DNA from: Pseudotabrizicola sp.
GTDB lineage: Bacteria > Pseudomonadota > Alphaproteobacteria > Rhodobacterales > Rhodobacteraceae
NCBI RefSeq assembly: GCF_030656345.1
Contig: NZ_JAUSNR010000012.1
Location: forward strand, 78,101 to 142,100
DNA: 64,000 nt
Direction of reading: 5' to 3'
Shown here: positions 35,712 through 44,862 of the stretch, in pieces
How positions within the stretch are numbered: the first letter of the stretch is position 1
Layout: each line of letters opens with the position of its first letter
The notes under the pieces: model-generated
The model's database searches: none
What the model saw: only the letters and a program-made list of their open reading frames with translations
What the model was told of the DNA's origin: nothing
Translations under genes and position numbers: made by a program

Positions 35712-37106
35712 TTACCGGCCCGGTACAAAGTGGCCTGAACGCCCGGCGGCTGCATCGAGTGTGCCGCTGTCCAGTGCGTGCTGAACGCCGCCGCTCAGGT
35801 GTGCTGACAAAATCTCCGATGCTGCTGTGGCATCCCGCGCCAATGCGGCATCCAGAAGCGCCCGGTGTTCACTGGCCGATACGGCGTTGCGGAACGACAG
35901 CGCAACCATCTGATACCGCAGATATCTGTTAAGAACGCTGTCGTGCAGCCAGCGCAAAGACAAAGATCCGCAGGCTGAAATCAGCGCCTGATGAAACTCC
36001 AGATCATAGCGTTTCCACGTGTCAATCTGGCTGCGGTCGCCGGTTTCGATCCGGGCCTCGATGGCCGCCAGCTTATGCCAGGCGGCCAGAATCTGGCTTT
36101 CCCATTCCACATCGCCGTTGCGGAAGGAATCCTCCATTGCGCGGCTTTCCAGAAGGTGGCGCAGATGCGCCAGATCCTGCAGATTAACCGCAGACACCGG
36201 CGCCACCTCAAATCCGCGCTGACCTTCGGCGGTCACCAACCGTTCGGTTGCCAGCCGGTTCAGCACTTCGCGCAAGGTGCTGACTGACGCGCCACACGTC
36301 GTGCGCAGGGACTCCAGCCGCAGCTTCAGTCCCGGAGCAAGGCGGCCCGACAGGATATCATCGCGGATCTGCCGGAAGACGGTCGAGCCGACCGTATCGT
36401 CCTGCTGCGCGACCCCCATCACCGCAGGGCCGGGGTCCAGTGTGCCGGCCGCCATCGTATGTTCGACACAGGCAGTGATATGCCGGGTCAGAATGGCGGC
36501 CCCAGCGTCCGCATCGCGGTTCAGCGCCGCCTGAAGCAGCGCCCGGTGTTCAGTGGCCGCGGCCTCCCCCCGGAAAATCACGGCAACGATCTGATAGCGC
36601 AGGTATCTGTCAAAGACACCGCAATGCGCCGCCAGGAGTTCTGGCGAGTCACAGGCGGAAATCAATGTGTGGTGGAATTCCTTGTCATAGCGTTTCCAAA
36701 GCTCGGACCGGCTGCGGTTGCCGGCCAGCATCTCGCGTTCAATCGCCTCAAGCTTGTGGTGCGCGCCGACGACACGGCCTTCCCAATCCAGATCGCCCCG
36801 TGCAAAAGACTTGCGCAGCGCGTGGCCTTCCAGCACGTCGCGCAGGATGGCAAGTTCGCAGAATTCATCCTGCGTGACCGGGGCCACGGCAAAGCCCCTG
36901 TGCCCCTCGGCCAGCACCAGCCCTTCACCCGCCAGACGGTTCAGGCATTCCCGCAAGGTCGCAACCGACGCCCCATAGCGTTGCCGCAGGCCGTCCAGCC
37001 GCAGCCGTGCCCGCGGCGGCTGGCGCCCGGCAATGATGTCTGCGCGCACGGCGCGATATGTGCTTTCCCCGGTTGTATCCAGGAGGATCTGGCGTTCGTC
37101 TTTCAT
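35712..37106 (-). CDS. Tandem GntR regulator: two GntR-FCD units in one chain
   Basis: 464 residues, twice a usual FadR-type GntR. Unit 1 has a winged HTH at about 15-78 (LRQRYGASVATLRECLNRL) and an FCD domain at about 84-205; unit 2 has HTH at about 237-300 (LRTTCGASVSTLREVLNRL) and FCD at about 310-440. The two FCD parts are close copies (WKRYDKEFHHTLISACDSP versus WKRYDLEFHQALISACGSL), so an internal duplication is evident. It is divergent from TRAP cluster 2 and probably regulates it, binding DNA as an intramolecular dimer. Confidence 0.9.
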   Translation of the reverse strand: MKDERQILLDTTGESTYRAVRADIIAGRQPPRARLRLDGLRQRYGASVATLRECLNRLAGEGLVLAEGHRGFAVAPVTQDEFCELAILRDVLEGHALRKSFARGDLDWEGRVVGAHHKLEAIEREMLAGNRSRSELWKRYDKEFHHTLISACDSPELLAAHCGVFDRYLRYQIVAVIFRGEAAATEHRALLQAALNRDADAGAAILTRHITACVEHTMAAGTLDPGPAVMGVAQQDDTVGSTVFRQIRDDILSGRLAPGLKLRLESLRTTCGASVSTLREVLNRLATERLVTAEGQRGFEVAPVSAVNLQDLAHLRHLLESRAMEDSFRNGDVEWESQILAAWHKLAAIEARIETGDRSQIDTWKRYDLEFHQALISACGSLSLRWLHDSVLNRYLRYQMVALSFRNAVSASEHRALLDAALARDATAASEILSAHLSGGVQHALDSGTLDAAAGRSGHFVPGR

Positions 37107-37152
37107 GGCGGAAAACTTGTCATGCCCGAAGCCCCTTCGGCAACAGGAATTC

Positions 37153-37167
37153 TTTTATCATATAAAA
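37153..37167. promoter_or_regulatory. Candidate operator between tandem GntR and TRAP cluster 2
   Basis: TTTTAT-CAT-ATAAAA, a perfect 6-base dyad with a 3-base spacer in the 187-base divergent gap. It is a plausible binding site for the tandem GntR protein, overlapping its own promoter. Confidence 0.45.
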
Positions 37168-37293
37168 ACGATTATGCAGGATGAAATAGTAAAAAGCGGT
37201 TGAAAAATGAAACCTCCGATGTAGGGTAAGGTTTCACGGGCCGGGATGGGGCCCCGAAGATCGGCAAGATCTGTGTTCAAGGGAGGATGAAGA

Positions 37294-38289
37294 ATGGCTG
37301 GATTTACACGCAGGGCCCTGTTTGGCGGGGCCACGGCAATGGCTTTGACGGCAGGGTTGCTTTCTGCCGGGGCGGCACTGGCGCAGGACAAGCCGGTGCT
37401 GCGGTTCTCGGCAGTGTTTTCGGATCAGGATATCCGCGCCCAGATGGTGCAACAGCTTGGCGCGGCAGTGGCCGACATTGCATCGCTGGAACTGCATTAC
37501 GGTGGCACGCTGTTCACTCAGGGCACCGAGCTTGTGGCGCTGCAGCGCGGCAACCTTGAAATGGGCAATATCGCGCCGCAGGATATTTCCAACCAGATCC
37601 CGGCGTGGTCCTTGCTGACCTCGGCCTATCTGTTCCGCGACCCTGATCACCTGATGGCGTTCTTCGCCTCGGACGCAGGCGCGGAAATGAAGCAGCTGGC
37701 CGAAGACCAACTGGGCATTCACATCCTTGGGCCCACGTTTTTCGGCACCCGTCATGTCGGGCTGAAATCGGACAAGAAGATCAACACACCCGAAGACATG
37801 GCCGGTATCCGGTTGCGGATGCCCCCCGGAGAGTCGTGGCAGTTCCTGGGTGAGGCGATTGGCGCGAACCCGACCGCGATGGCCTATGCAGAGGTTTACA
37901 CCGGCCTGCAGACCGGCGCGATTGATGGTCAGGACAATCCGCTGCCCAATGTGCAGAACATGAAGTTCTACGAGGTGATGAGCCAGATCGCCCTGACCAG
38001 CCATCTGGTGGCGTTCGATCTTCTGACCATCTCGACCGCCGCGTGGTCGGCGATGTCGGCCGAGCAGCAGGCGGCGTTTCAGGCCGCCGCAGATGAGGCC
38101 ATGGCGTGGAGCGCGGCAGAACACCTGAAGCGCGAGGTTGAGCTGACCGAGTTCTTCAAGGAACAGGGGCTTGATATCTATGCCCCCGATGTCGACGCCT
38201 TCCGTCAGGCCGCGCAGGCCAAGTACCTGGCCTCTCCGATTTCAGCCGACTGGCCGGATGGCATGCTGGAACGTATCAACGCGATGTGA
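37294..38289 (+). CDS. TRAP transporter substrate-binding protein (DctP), cluster 2
   Basis: 331 residues. The signal peptide has a Tat-like TRRALFGG followed by a hydrophobic core ending ALAQ. DctP features include LSAYLFRDPDHLMAF-type segments, GIRLRMPPGESW with the carboxylate-binding Arg and GAIDGQDNPLPN. GGGAGGATGA precedes the ATG. Encoded first in a PQM order, opposite to cluster 1, so the two systems are not recent duplicates. Confidence 0.92.
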   Translation: MAGFTRRALFGGATAMALTAGLLSAGAALAQDKPVLRFSAVFSDQDIRAQMVQQLGAAVADIASLELHYGGTLFTQGTELVALQRGNLEMGNIAPQDISNQIPAWSLLTSAYLFRDPDHLMAFFASDAGAEMKQLAEDQLGIHILGPTFFGTRHVGLKSDKKINTPEDMAGIRLRMPPGESWQFLGEAIGANPTAMAYAEVYTGLQTGAIDGQDNPLPNVQNMKFYEVMSQIALTSHLVAFDLLTISTAAWSAMSAEQQAAFQAAADEAMAWSAAEHLKREVELTEFFKEQGLDIYAPDVDAFRQAAQAKYLASPISADWPDGMLERINAM

Positions 38290-38342
38290 TCCGGTCTACG
38301 GGCGGCCGCAAAATGGTCGCCCGGCGCAAAAGGGGGGGGACG

Positions 38343-38855
38343 ATGATGGACAAGCTGAAAAAGGCGGCGAGCCTTATGTCGCGCGTGGCCGAAGGCCTGG
38401 CGGCGCTGATGCTTGCCATCATGTTCTGCTCTTTCCTGCTGACAATCCTGTTCCGCTATGTCCTGAACCGGCCATCGGGCAGTGCGGCCGAAGTCAGTTC
38501 CGTGATGTGGCTGTGGCTGGTGCTGTTCGGCGCTGGTTTTGTCCTGCGCGAACGCGAAGAAATCCGGTTCGACATTCTGTACAGCGCGGTTTCGCCGGCG
38601 GTGCGGCGGCTGTTCATGGTGATCATCGCCAGCATTGTCATCGGGTTGTTCGTGTTGTCGCTGCCTGCAGTCTGGGACTATGTCACCTTTATGAAGGTGC
38701 AGCGCACCGCCTATCTGCGGATACGCTTTGACTGGCTGTTCTCGGTCTATGTGCTGTTCGCAGGGGCTGTGATCCTGCGCTATTCCTGGCTCGCCCTGCG
38801 CGCCATCTGCGGTGATGATCCCTTGCCGCCGGTCTTGCCCGGAAAGGACGACTGA
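38343..38855 (+). CDS. TRAP transporter small permease (DctQ), cluster 2
   Basis: 170 residues from the ATG at 38343 (a second ATG at 38346 is also possible), behind a G-rich ribosome site. Four membrane segments with SAAEVSSVMWLWLVLFGAGF in the DctQ signature region. An in-frame start at 38286 inside the dctP stop region is less likely. Confidence 0.88.
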   Translation: MMDKLKKAASLMSRVAEGLAALMLAIMFCSFLLTILFRYVLNRPSGSAAEVSSVMWLWLVLFGAGFVLREREEIRFDILYSAVSPAVRRLFMVIIASIVIGLFVLSLPAVWDYVTFMKVQRTAYLRIRFDWLFSVYVLFAGAVILRYSWLALRAICGDDPLPPVLPGKDD

Positions 38856-38856
38856 G

Positions 38857-40149
38857 TTGGACCCCTTCACCGCTGGCCTTTTGCTGATCTGCTTTCTGGC
38901 CCTTCTGGGCCTGCCGATCGGGCTTTCCATGCTGACCGGATCAATCCTGTATCTGTGGATACGCGGGCAGGATATGGGGCTGGTGGCCGAACGGCTTCTG
39001 AATTCCATGTTCACCGGCTACGTCATCCTTGCGGTGCCACTGTTCATTCTGGCGGCAGAGCTGATGAACAGCGGGTCGATGACCGACCGGCTGCTGCGGT
39101 TCTGCAATGCCTTTGTCGGCAGGTTCCGGGGCGGTCTGGCGCAAGTGAACATTGTGCAGTCGGTGATCTTTTCCGGCATGTCCGGCTCTGCCTTTGCCGA
39201 TGCGGCGGGGACGGGGCGGATCATCGCCAACATGATGACGCGCGACGGCCGCTACACCCGCAGCTTTGCGGCGGCGCTGACCGCCAGCTCAGCGGTGATC
39301 GGCCCGATCATCCCACCATCGATTCCGATGGTGTTGTACGCGCTGGTCTCGAACGCCTCGATCGGGTTTCTGTTCCTTGCGGGCATTCTGCCGGGGCTTA
39401 TGATGGCGCTGATGCTGATGATCCTTGTGGTGATCCAGTCCCGCCGTCAGAATTTCCCGGTAGAGCCGCCGGTTCCGGTCCGCGACCTGCCGGGCATCAC
39501 GCTCAGCGCGTTTCCGGCGCTGCTGATGCCGGTCGTTCTGCTGGGCGGCATCTATTCCGGTGCGATGACCCCGACCGAGGCCGCCGCCGTCGCCGCCGCC
39601 TATGCGCTTGTGGTGTCGGCGGTGCTGTACCGCTCGATCTCGCTGGGTCAGCTGTACCGGGCGCTGACATCGGGCGCGCGGTCTTCGGCCTCCATCGGGA
39701 TGCTGATCGCGGGCGCGCTGGTGTTCAACTATGTCGTTACCGCCGAAAACATCCCCCAGTCCCTGAGTGTTTACCTGACCGGATGGGACCTGACGCCGCT
39801 GCAGTTCCTGCTGCTGGTGAACATTGTCCTGCTGCTGGTCGGGGCCTTGCTGGAAGGCACCGCGATCCTGCTGATCATTGTGCCTGTCTTCATTCCGACG
39901 GCAACGGCACTGGGTATTGACCCGGTACATTTCGGCGTGGTCGCTGTGGTCAACATCATGATCGGCCTGATCACACCGCCCTATGGTCTGCTGATCTTTA
40001 TCATGCAGAGCATTACCGGCGCGCCGTTGCGCCACCTGATCCGGGATCTGATCCCGTTCATCATCGCGCTTCTGGTGGCGCTGGTGATCATCACCGTATT
40101 TCCTGACCTTGTGCTCTGGCTGCCCCGGCAGTTCGGATATCAGGGCTGA
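38857..40149 (+). CDS. TRAP transporter large permease (DctM), cluster 2
   Basis: 430 residues, about 12 membrane segments. Motifs LFILAAELMNSGSMTDRLL, GMSGSAFADAAGTG and GPIIPPSIPMV are DctM. I choose the TTG at 38857 because GGAAAGGA lies about 8 bases upstream and the DctM N-terminus (DPFTAGLLLICFLALLG) begins there; an upstream in-frame ATG would lie inside dctQ and add a non-membrane tail. Confidence 0.9.
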   Translation: MDPFTAGLLLICFLALLGLPIGLSMLTGSILYLWIRGQDMGLVAERLLNSMFTGYVILAVPLFILAAELMNSGSMTDRLLRFCNAFVGRFRGGLAQVNIVQSVIFSGMSGSAFADAAGTGRIIANMMTRDGRYTRSFAAALTASSAVIGPIIPPSIPMVLYALVSNASIGFLFLAGILPGLMMALMLMILVVIQSRRQNFPVEPPVPVRDLPGITLSAFPALLMPVVLLGGIYSGAMTPTEAAAVAAAYALVVSAVLYRSISLGQLYRALTSGARSSASIGMLIAGALVFNYVVTAENIPQSLSVYLTGWDLTPLQFLLLVNIVLLLVGALLEGTAILLIIVPVFIPTATALGIDPVHFGVVAVVNIMIGLITPPYGLLIFIMQSITGAPLRHLIRDLIPFIIALLVALVIITVFPDLVLWLPRQFGYQG

Positions 40150-40169
40150 CCATCAAAGAAGGGGCCCCC

Positions 40170-40616
40170 ATGCCTGCCGCGATCCATGTTCTGAACGGCC
40201 CAAACCTCAATCGTCTTGGCACGCGAGAGCCCGAGATTTACGGCCACACAACGCTTGCCGGGGTGAAGGCGATCTGTGAAGGGGCTGCAGGCCCGCATCC
40301 ACTGGTGTTCCTGCAGTCGAATGCTGAACACCAGATCATCGACTGGATTCATGAGGCAATCGATGCAGGTGCGGGCGCCATCGTCATCAACCCGGCCGGG
40401 CTGACCTTTACCTCGGTGCCGATCATGGACGCGCTGAAGATGTTCCCGGGCGTGGTGATCGAACTTCACATCTCGAACATCCACCGGCGCGAGGCGGTGT
40501 ATCATCAGTCGCTGGTCTCCAAGGTGGCAACAGCCGTCATCGCCGGCCTTGGACCACAAGGCTACCGCAGCGCCGTCGAAGCCGTCCGCCGGATACTGGA
40601 CACCGCAGAGGCTTGA
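40170..40616 (+). CDS. aroQ: Type II 3-dehydroquinate dehydratase-like enzyme
   Basis: 148 residues, flavodoxin-like dodecameric DHQase II. The N-terminal NGPNLNRLGTREPEIYG includes the catalytic Arg and Tyr24, followed by FLQSNAEHQIIDWIHEA and VIELHISNIHRRE. The C-terminal loop (VIAGLGPQGY) is close to the usual pattern. It converts 3-dehydroquinate to 3-dehydroshikimate. Standing behind a TRAP importer rather than among shikimate-biosynthesis genes, it is more likely catabolic (quinate/dehydroquinate use), although a divergent substrate is possible. Confidence 0.85.
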   Translation: MPAAIHVLNGPNLNRLGTREPEIYGHTTLAGVKAICEGAAGPHPLVFLQSNAEHQIIDWIHEAIDAGAGAIVINPAGLTFTSVPIMDALKMFPGVVIELHISNIHRREAVYHQSLVSKVATAVIAGLGPQGYRSAVEAVRRILDTAEA

Positions 40617-40894
40617 GTGGGAGAGGCGGCCCACGCAATGCAAGGCAGTCGTGCTGCAGGCCGCAACAAGGCTCTGACGCAAAGGATGGTGCCGGATATT
40701 CGTGCGGTCAATCTGACTTGGCTAGTGTCCCCGCGGGGATTGGGCGGGGCGCGGGTCCCTTTGCGCAAACCACCCTGTCGGGCTGGGACGTTGTAATTTC
40801 CGATAATATTTGTCAGAAATAGAACCTGACGATTCGGTGTCCGTGATCTGCGCTCAGATTGACAGACCCTATCTGGAAAACAGGACACCCGGCC
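40617..40894. promoter_or_regulatory. Intergenic region before iron cluster
   Basis: 278 bases. It holds a 12-base GC palindrome TCCCCGCGGGGA at 40728-40739 and an AT-rich patch around 40790-40825 flanked by ATTTC/GAAAT, which may contain the promoter and iron-responsive site of the AraC gene. No gene is seen. Confidence 0.35.
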
Positions 40895-41782
40895 ATGACG
40901 GCATCAGCTGATTTCCGCCCGCGGATGGAAGCGCAGACGCGCGGTCTGCGGACCCTGGCACCCTTGGCCTATCGTCGGGTTCAGGGTGCTGTTGCGGATG
41001 TCTGGTCTGTCCAGGGGGACAAAGGGGGCGGCGGGTTCTACACTGCCCCTGATCCCAGAATCGTGATTTTTCTGGACGATACGCCGCCGCCTCTGGCCCT
41101 GCGATCCGGGGTTGGGAAAAGCGAGCGTAGCGGCGTTCAGGCGTTCTACATTCCGGCCGACGCGCCGCTCTGGAGCCGACTACAGCATCAGACCCACATG
41201 ACACATCTGGACTTTCATCTCGATCAGTCAAGCCTGCATCGGCGCCTTGCCTCGGGTGGGGTGCGCGCAGATCTGACACAGATCCGGATGTTCCCGGAAA
41301 GCCGCGAACTGCTCAGCCTTGGTCGCCTTGCCGCGGATGAAGTGCGAAACCCGCGCCGGGGACAGATGCTGCTCGATGGTCTGCTGACCGCCGCATTGGG
41401 TGAGATCTTTGCGGTCAATGAGCCACAGCCGGCGCAGGCGTCAGGTGGTCTTGCGCCCTGGCAGATGGCGGCTGTCGAACGGCTGGTCCGCGATAACATG
41501 AGTCGCCACGTCGGGGTGGCCGAGCTGTCAGATGCCGCCAGATTGTCGGAAAGCTGGTTCTCGCACTGTTTCCGGCAGCAGACCGGGCACACGCCGCAGC
41601 GCTGGCAGGCACAGCTGCGACTGGACGTGGCCGAAGAGATGATGGCCGATCAGCGGTTGTCGCTGGCAGAAATTGCACATGCGACCGGGTTTTCCGATCA
41701 GGCGCACCTGTCGCGAACCTTCCGGATGCATCATGGCCAGCCGCCTTCGATCTGGCGGCGGAACAGATTTCCGCATGGCTGA
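40895..41782 (+). CDS. AraC-family regulator of siderophore uptake (PchR-like)
   Basis: 295 residues from the ATG at 40895 (AGGA 9 bases upstream). The last ~100 residues form the double HTH of AraC proteins (LSDAARLSESWFSHCFRQ and LAEIAHATGFSDQAHLSRTF). The N-terminal domain resembles PchR-type ferrisiderophore sensors. Directly upstream of the TonB receptor, it would activate the uptake operon when the ferri-siderophore is present. Confidence 0.88.
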   Translation: MTASADFRPRMEAQTRGLRTLAPLAYRRVQGAVADVWSVQGDKGGGGFYTAPDPRIVIFLDDTPPPLALRSGVGKSERSGVQAFYIPADAPLWSRLQHQTHMTHLDFHLDQSSLHRRLASGGVRADLTQIRMFPESRELLSLGRLAADEVRNPRRGQMLLDGLLTAALGEIFAVNEPQPAQASGGLAPWQMAAVERLVRDNMSRHVGVAELSDAARLSESWFSHCFRQQTGHTPQRWQAQLRLDVAEEMMADQRLSLAEIAHATGFSDQAHLSRTFRMHHGQPPSIWRRNRFPHG

Positions 41783-41863
41783 ACAAATCACGACAGGCCG
41801 GTTCAAGACCTGCCCATAATTCTAGAGTTAAACGCTCAGGAATCTTTCCTCAGGAAATGCCAC

Positions 41864-43999
41864 ATGACACATCTGATCCGCCCCCACCCGCTTTTGCTTG
41901 GTGCCAGTCTCTTTGCGCTTCTGTCCTCTGGTGTGCTGGCACAAGAGGCGGATGATGGCGCGCGCACCACCTTCCTTGGGGTGATTGTCGTGGATGGCAA
42001 CGAAAACCCGACGGCCCCGCTCAGCGGCCCGGTAGCCCGCACCGCCGCCACAACAAAAACCGCCACCCCGATCACCAAGGCCCCGGCGTCGATTTCCGTG
42101 ATCCCGAACGCCCAGATGCGGGAGCAGGGCGCGACCAATCTGGCCGAAGCGCTGAGCTATTCCGCCGGTGTGATCACGGAAAACTACGGCGGCGACCCCC
42201 GGTTTGACAGCCTTTACCTGCGCGGCTTCAACCTTGAGAATGACAAGTTCCTCGACGGGTTGCGGCTGATGCGGTCCACCCAATATCCGACCAGCGCACC
42301 GACTTTCGAGCTTTACGGCATTGAACGGGCCGAGGTGCTGCGCGGACCGGCGTCGGTTCTTTATGGCGCAGGCACCCCCGCTGGTCTGGTCAACATGGTG
42401 CAGAAACGCGCGCAGGCCTCGGGGGATTTCACCGAACTGGGGGTGACGGCCGACTCGAACGGGTCCGTTTCGGTTTATGGTGACGCGAACCGCGTGGTGG
42501 ACGACCGCTTTGCCTACCGGATCACCACCAAGGTCGGCAACAGCCGGACCGATGTCAAAAAGATCGACAACGAACGCGCCTATCTTGGCATTTCGGCCAG
42601 CTATGCGCTGAACGACAGCACTGAACTCGAATTCATGGTCAGCCATCATGACGATGCGCCAATGTCGCCGACCGGCGTTCCGAACGGCTTTGTCGGCGTC
42701 TACGGCCTGAAAGATATGCGCGACTTCAACTTTGGCGACACCTCTGTAAACACCAGCGACCGGAAGATGAGCACATTGTCTTTCGGCGCAACCCATGATT
42801 TCGGCAATGGCTGGAAGCTGAACGGAACCTTCCGCTACACCGATTTCGACTGGGTTTATCGCAACGTCTATGTCAGCGGCAGCACCGGCTCGGCCGCAGA
42901 CCGGGGCGTTATTGATCAGGGCGAGGATTTTGACAGCCTTGGTTTCGATCTGCGTCTGGCAGGCATCGTCTCGACCGGGGCCATTGACCACAGCCTGACC
43001 TTTGGTCTGGATGCGCAGAAGTTCAAGGAAAGGGCCTATACCGGCTTTTCCACAACCGACTCCATCGACTTTACCGCCCCGGCCTATGGCGGGCTGACCA
43101 TCAGCGCGCCGTGGTATGTGGCGGACAAGACCGTCGATGCCCAGCAATACGGGCTTTATGCGCTGGATGAAATGTCCTGGGGCAACTGGCGGGCGACCGT
43201 CGGGCTGCGCCACGACTGGACCGAGCAGACCGGCGCAAGCATCACAAACTTTGGCAACACCGATTACGCGCGCAGGAACAACGACACGACAGGGCATGTC
43301 TCGCTTGGCTATTCGTTTGAAAACGGCGTCAACGCCTATCTAGACTATGCAACATCCTTCCTGCCCCAGCCGGGGATGGATATTGATGGCAATGCGCTGA
43401 ACCCCACCAAGGGCCGCCAGCTGGAGCTGGGGGTGAAGTATGAACCCACCGCCTTTGACGGGTTGCTCACCGCATCGCTGTTCAAACTTGAAGAAACTGA
43501 CCGCAACACGACTGTCACCGAAACCGTCGGCGGCGGCACCATCACCGGCACCCGTCAGATCGGCAAAGCTGCCATTCAGGGGCTGGAGCTTGAAGGGGTG
43601 GCCGATCTTGGCAATGGCTGGACCGGCAAAACCGCCTATACCTACGCGTCGACCAACATCACCGGCACCAATGATGGCAACGAACTGGCAAACACACCGC
43701 GTCATGCCGGCAGTGTCTGGATATCACACCAGATGCAGACCGGCCGCTTTGCCGGGCTGACGTTCAGCGGCGGTCTGCGCCACATCGGCACCCGCTGGAG
43801 CTCGGACGACAACACCACCCGGCTGAAAGCGGTGACACTGGTCGATCTGGGCGCATCCTACAGCTGGGATAACGGCATGAACCTGCAGGTGAATCTGAAC
43901 AACGTGACGGATGAGGCCTATGTCAGCGCAGTTGGCTTCAGCTCCAGCTACATCGGCGACGGGCGCAACCTGCAGGCCAATCTGTCCTGGAAATGGTAA
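41864..43999 (+). CDS. TonB-dependent siderophore receptor
   Basis: 711 residues. Sec signal peptide ending SSGVLAQ, a short N-terminal segment with a TonB-box-like TFLGVIVVDG, plug domain from about 65 (TKAPASISVIPNAQM, GFNLENDKFLDGLR, RAEVLRGPASVLYGAGTPAG) and a 22-strand barrel ending in LSWKW, as usual for outer-membrane proteins. Most like hydroxamate (ferrichrome-type) receptors, which fits the FhuD/B/C-like genes behind it. The 3' end overlaps the next gene by 7 bases. Confidence 0.93.
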   Translation: MTHLIRPHPLLLGASLFALLSSGVLAQEADDGARTTFLGVIVVDGNENPTAPLSGPVARTAATTKTATPITKAPASISVIPNAQMREQGATNLAEALSYSAGVITENYGGDPRFDSLYLRGFNLENDKFLDGLRLMRSTQYPTSAPTFELYGIERAEVLRGPASVLYGAGTPAGLVNMVQKRAQASGDFTELGVTADSNGSVSVYGDANRVVDDRFAYRITTKVGNSRTDVKKIDNERAYLGISASYALNDSTELEFMVSHHDDAPMSPTGVPNGFVGVYGLKDMRDFNFGDTSVNTSDRKMSTLSFGATHDFGNGWKLNGTFRYTDFDWVYRNVYVSGSTGSAADRGVIDQGEDFDSLGFDLRLAGIVSTGAIDHSLTFGLDAQKFKERAYTGFSTTDSIDFTAPAYGGLTISAPWYVADKTVDAQQYGLYALDEMSWGNWRATVGLRHDWTEQTGASITNFGNTDYARRNNDTTGHVSLGYSFENGVNAYLDYATSFLPQPGMDIDGNALNPTKGRQLELGVKYEPTAFDGLLTASLFKLEETDRNTTVTETVGGGTITGTRQIGKAAIQGLELEGVADLGNGWTGKTAYTYASTNITGTNDGNELANTPRHAGSVWISHQMQTGRFAGLTFSGGLRHIGTRWSSDDNTTRLKAVTLVDLGASYSWDNGMNLQVNLNNVTDEAYVSAVGFSSSYIGDGRNLQANLSWKW

Positions 44000-44862
44000 G
44001 CAGACGGACGTTCCTTGGCGCGGCGGTTGCTGCCGCCGCCCTTGGCCGCGCACATCGGGGATGGGCCGCTGCGCCGCTAAGGCTTGCGGCAATCGACTGG
44101 GCCATGGCAGAAACCGCCATGGCCCTCGGCTGTCCGCCGGTTGCGATGGCGGAACTGATCGCCTTCCGGTCCGAGACGCCCGTGCCTTTGCCGGTCGGCA
44201 TGACCGACCTTGGCCTGCGCGGTGCGCCGAACATGGAAGCGCTGAGTCTGGCCGCGCCCGATCTGATCCTGTCCTCCAGCTATTACAGCTTTGCCGAACC
44301 GCAGCTGACCCGGATCGCCCCGGTGTTTTCGCGTGCCCTTTATGTTGCGGGCTCTCCGCCACTGCCCAAGGTGACGGCCCTCGTGACCGAACTGGCGCAG
44401 GTCATCAACCAGCCTGGCCGGGGCGCAGCAACCCTTGCGGCGGTGCAGGCAGAGTGGGCGGGCCTGCAGCACCGGGCGGCACGATTTAGCGACAGGCCAC
44501 TTGTCCTGATGAACATCGGCGATGCCCGTCATGTCCGGGTTTTTGGCGATGACAGCCTGTTCGGTGGCGTTCTGAACGCCATCGGCCTGACCAACGCCTG
44601 GCAGGGCGGCACCCGCTTTTCCTTCCACGCCCCGGTGCCGGTCGAGCATCTGGCCGAATTCAAAGAGGCGCGGTTTATCCTTGTGGGCGCTGTGCCGCCG
44701 CAGGCGGCGCGCGGTCTGAAACATGGTGCGCTGTGGAACAGTCTGGGGCCGTTGCGCGGTGGGCGGGTTGGGCAACTGCCCGAAATGAACGCCTTTGGCG
44801 GGCTGCCGTCGGCCCTGCATTTCGTGCGCCACCTGCTGTCGGTCCTTGAGGCCACAGGATGA
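43993..44862 (+). CDS. Ferri-siderophore-binding protein (FhuD-like)
   Basis: 289 residues, periplasmic-binding-protein type III fold. A twin-arginine signal (SRRTFLGAAVAAAALG) directs export. Mature features include MTDLGLRGAPNMEALSLAAPDLIL, where FhuD-like proteins bind siderophore. It hands the ligand to the permease encoded next, whose gene it overlaps by four bases. Confidence 0.9.
   Translation: MVSRRTFLGAAVAAAALGRAHRGWAAAPLRLAAIDWAMAETAMALGCPPVAMAELIAFRSETPVPLPVGMTDLGLRGAPNMEALSLAAPDLILSSSYYSFAEPQLTRIAPVFSRALYVAGSPPLPKVTALVTELAQVINQPGRGAATLAAVQAEWAGLQHRAARFSDRPLVLMNIGDARHVRVFGDDSLFGGVLNAIGLTNAWQGGTRFSFHAPVPVEHLAEFKEARFILVGAVPPQAARGLKHGALWNSLGPLRGGRVGQLPEMNAFGGLPSALHFVRHLLSVLEATG

Noticed and set aside
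41828..43297. 489-codon minus-strand frame
   Set aside because: Antisense to the TonB receptor, whose plug motifs and signal peptide are unmistakable.
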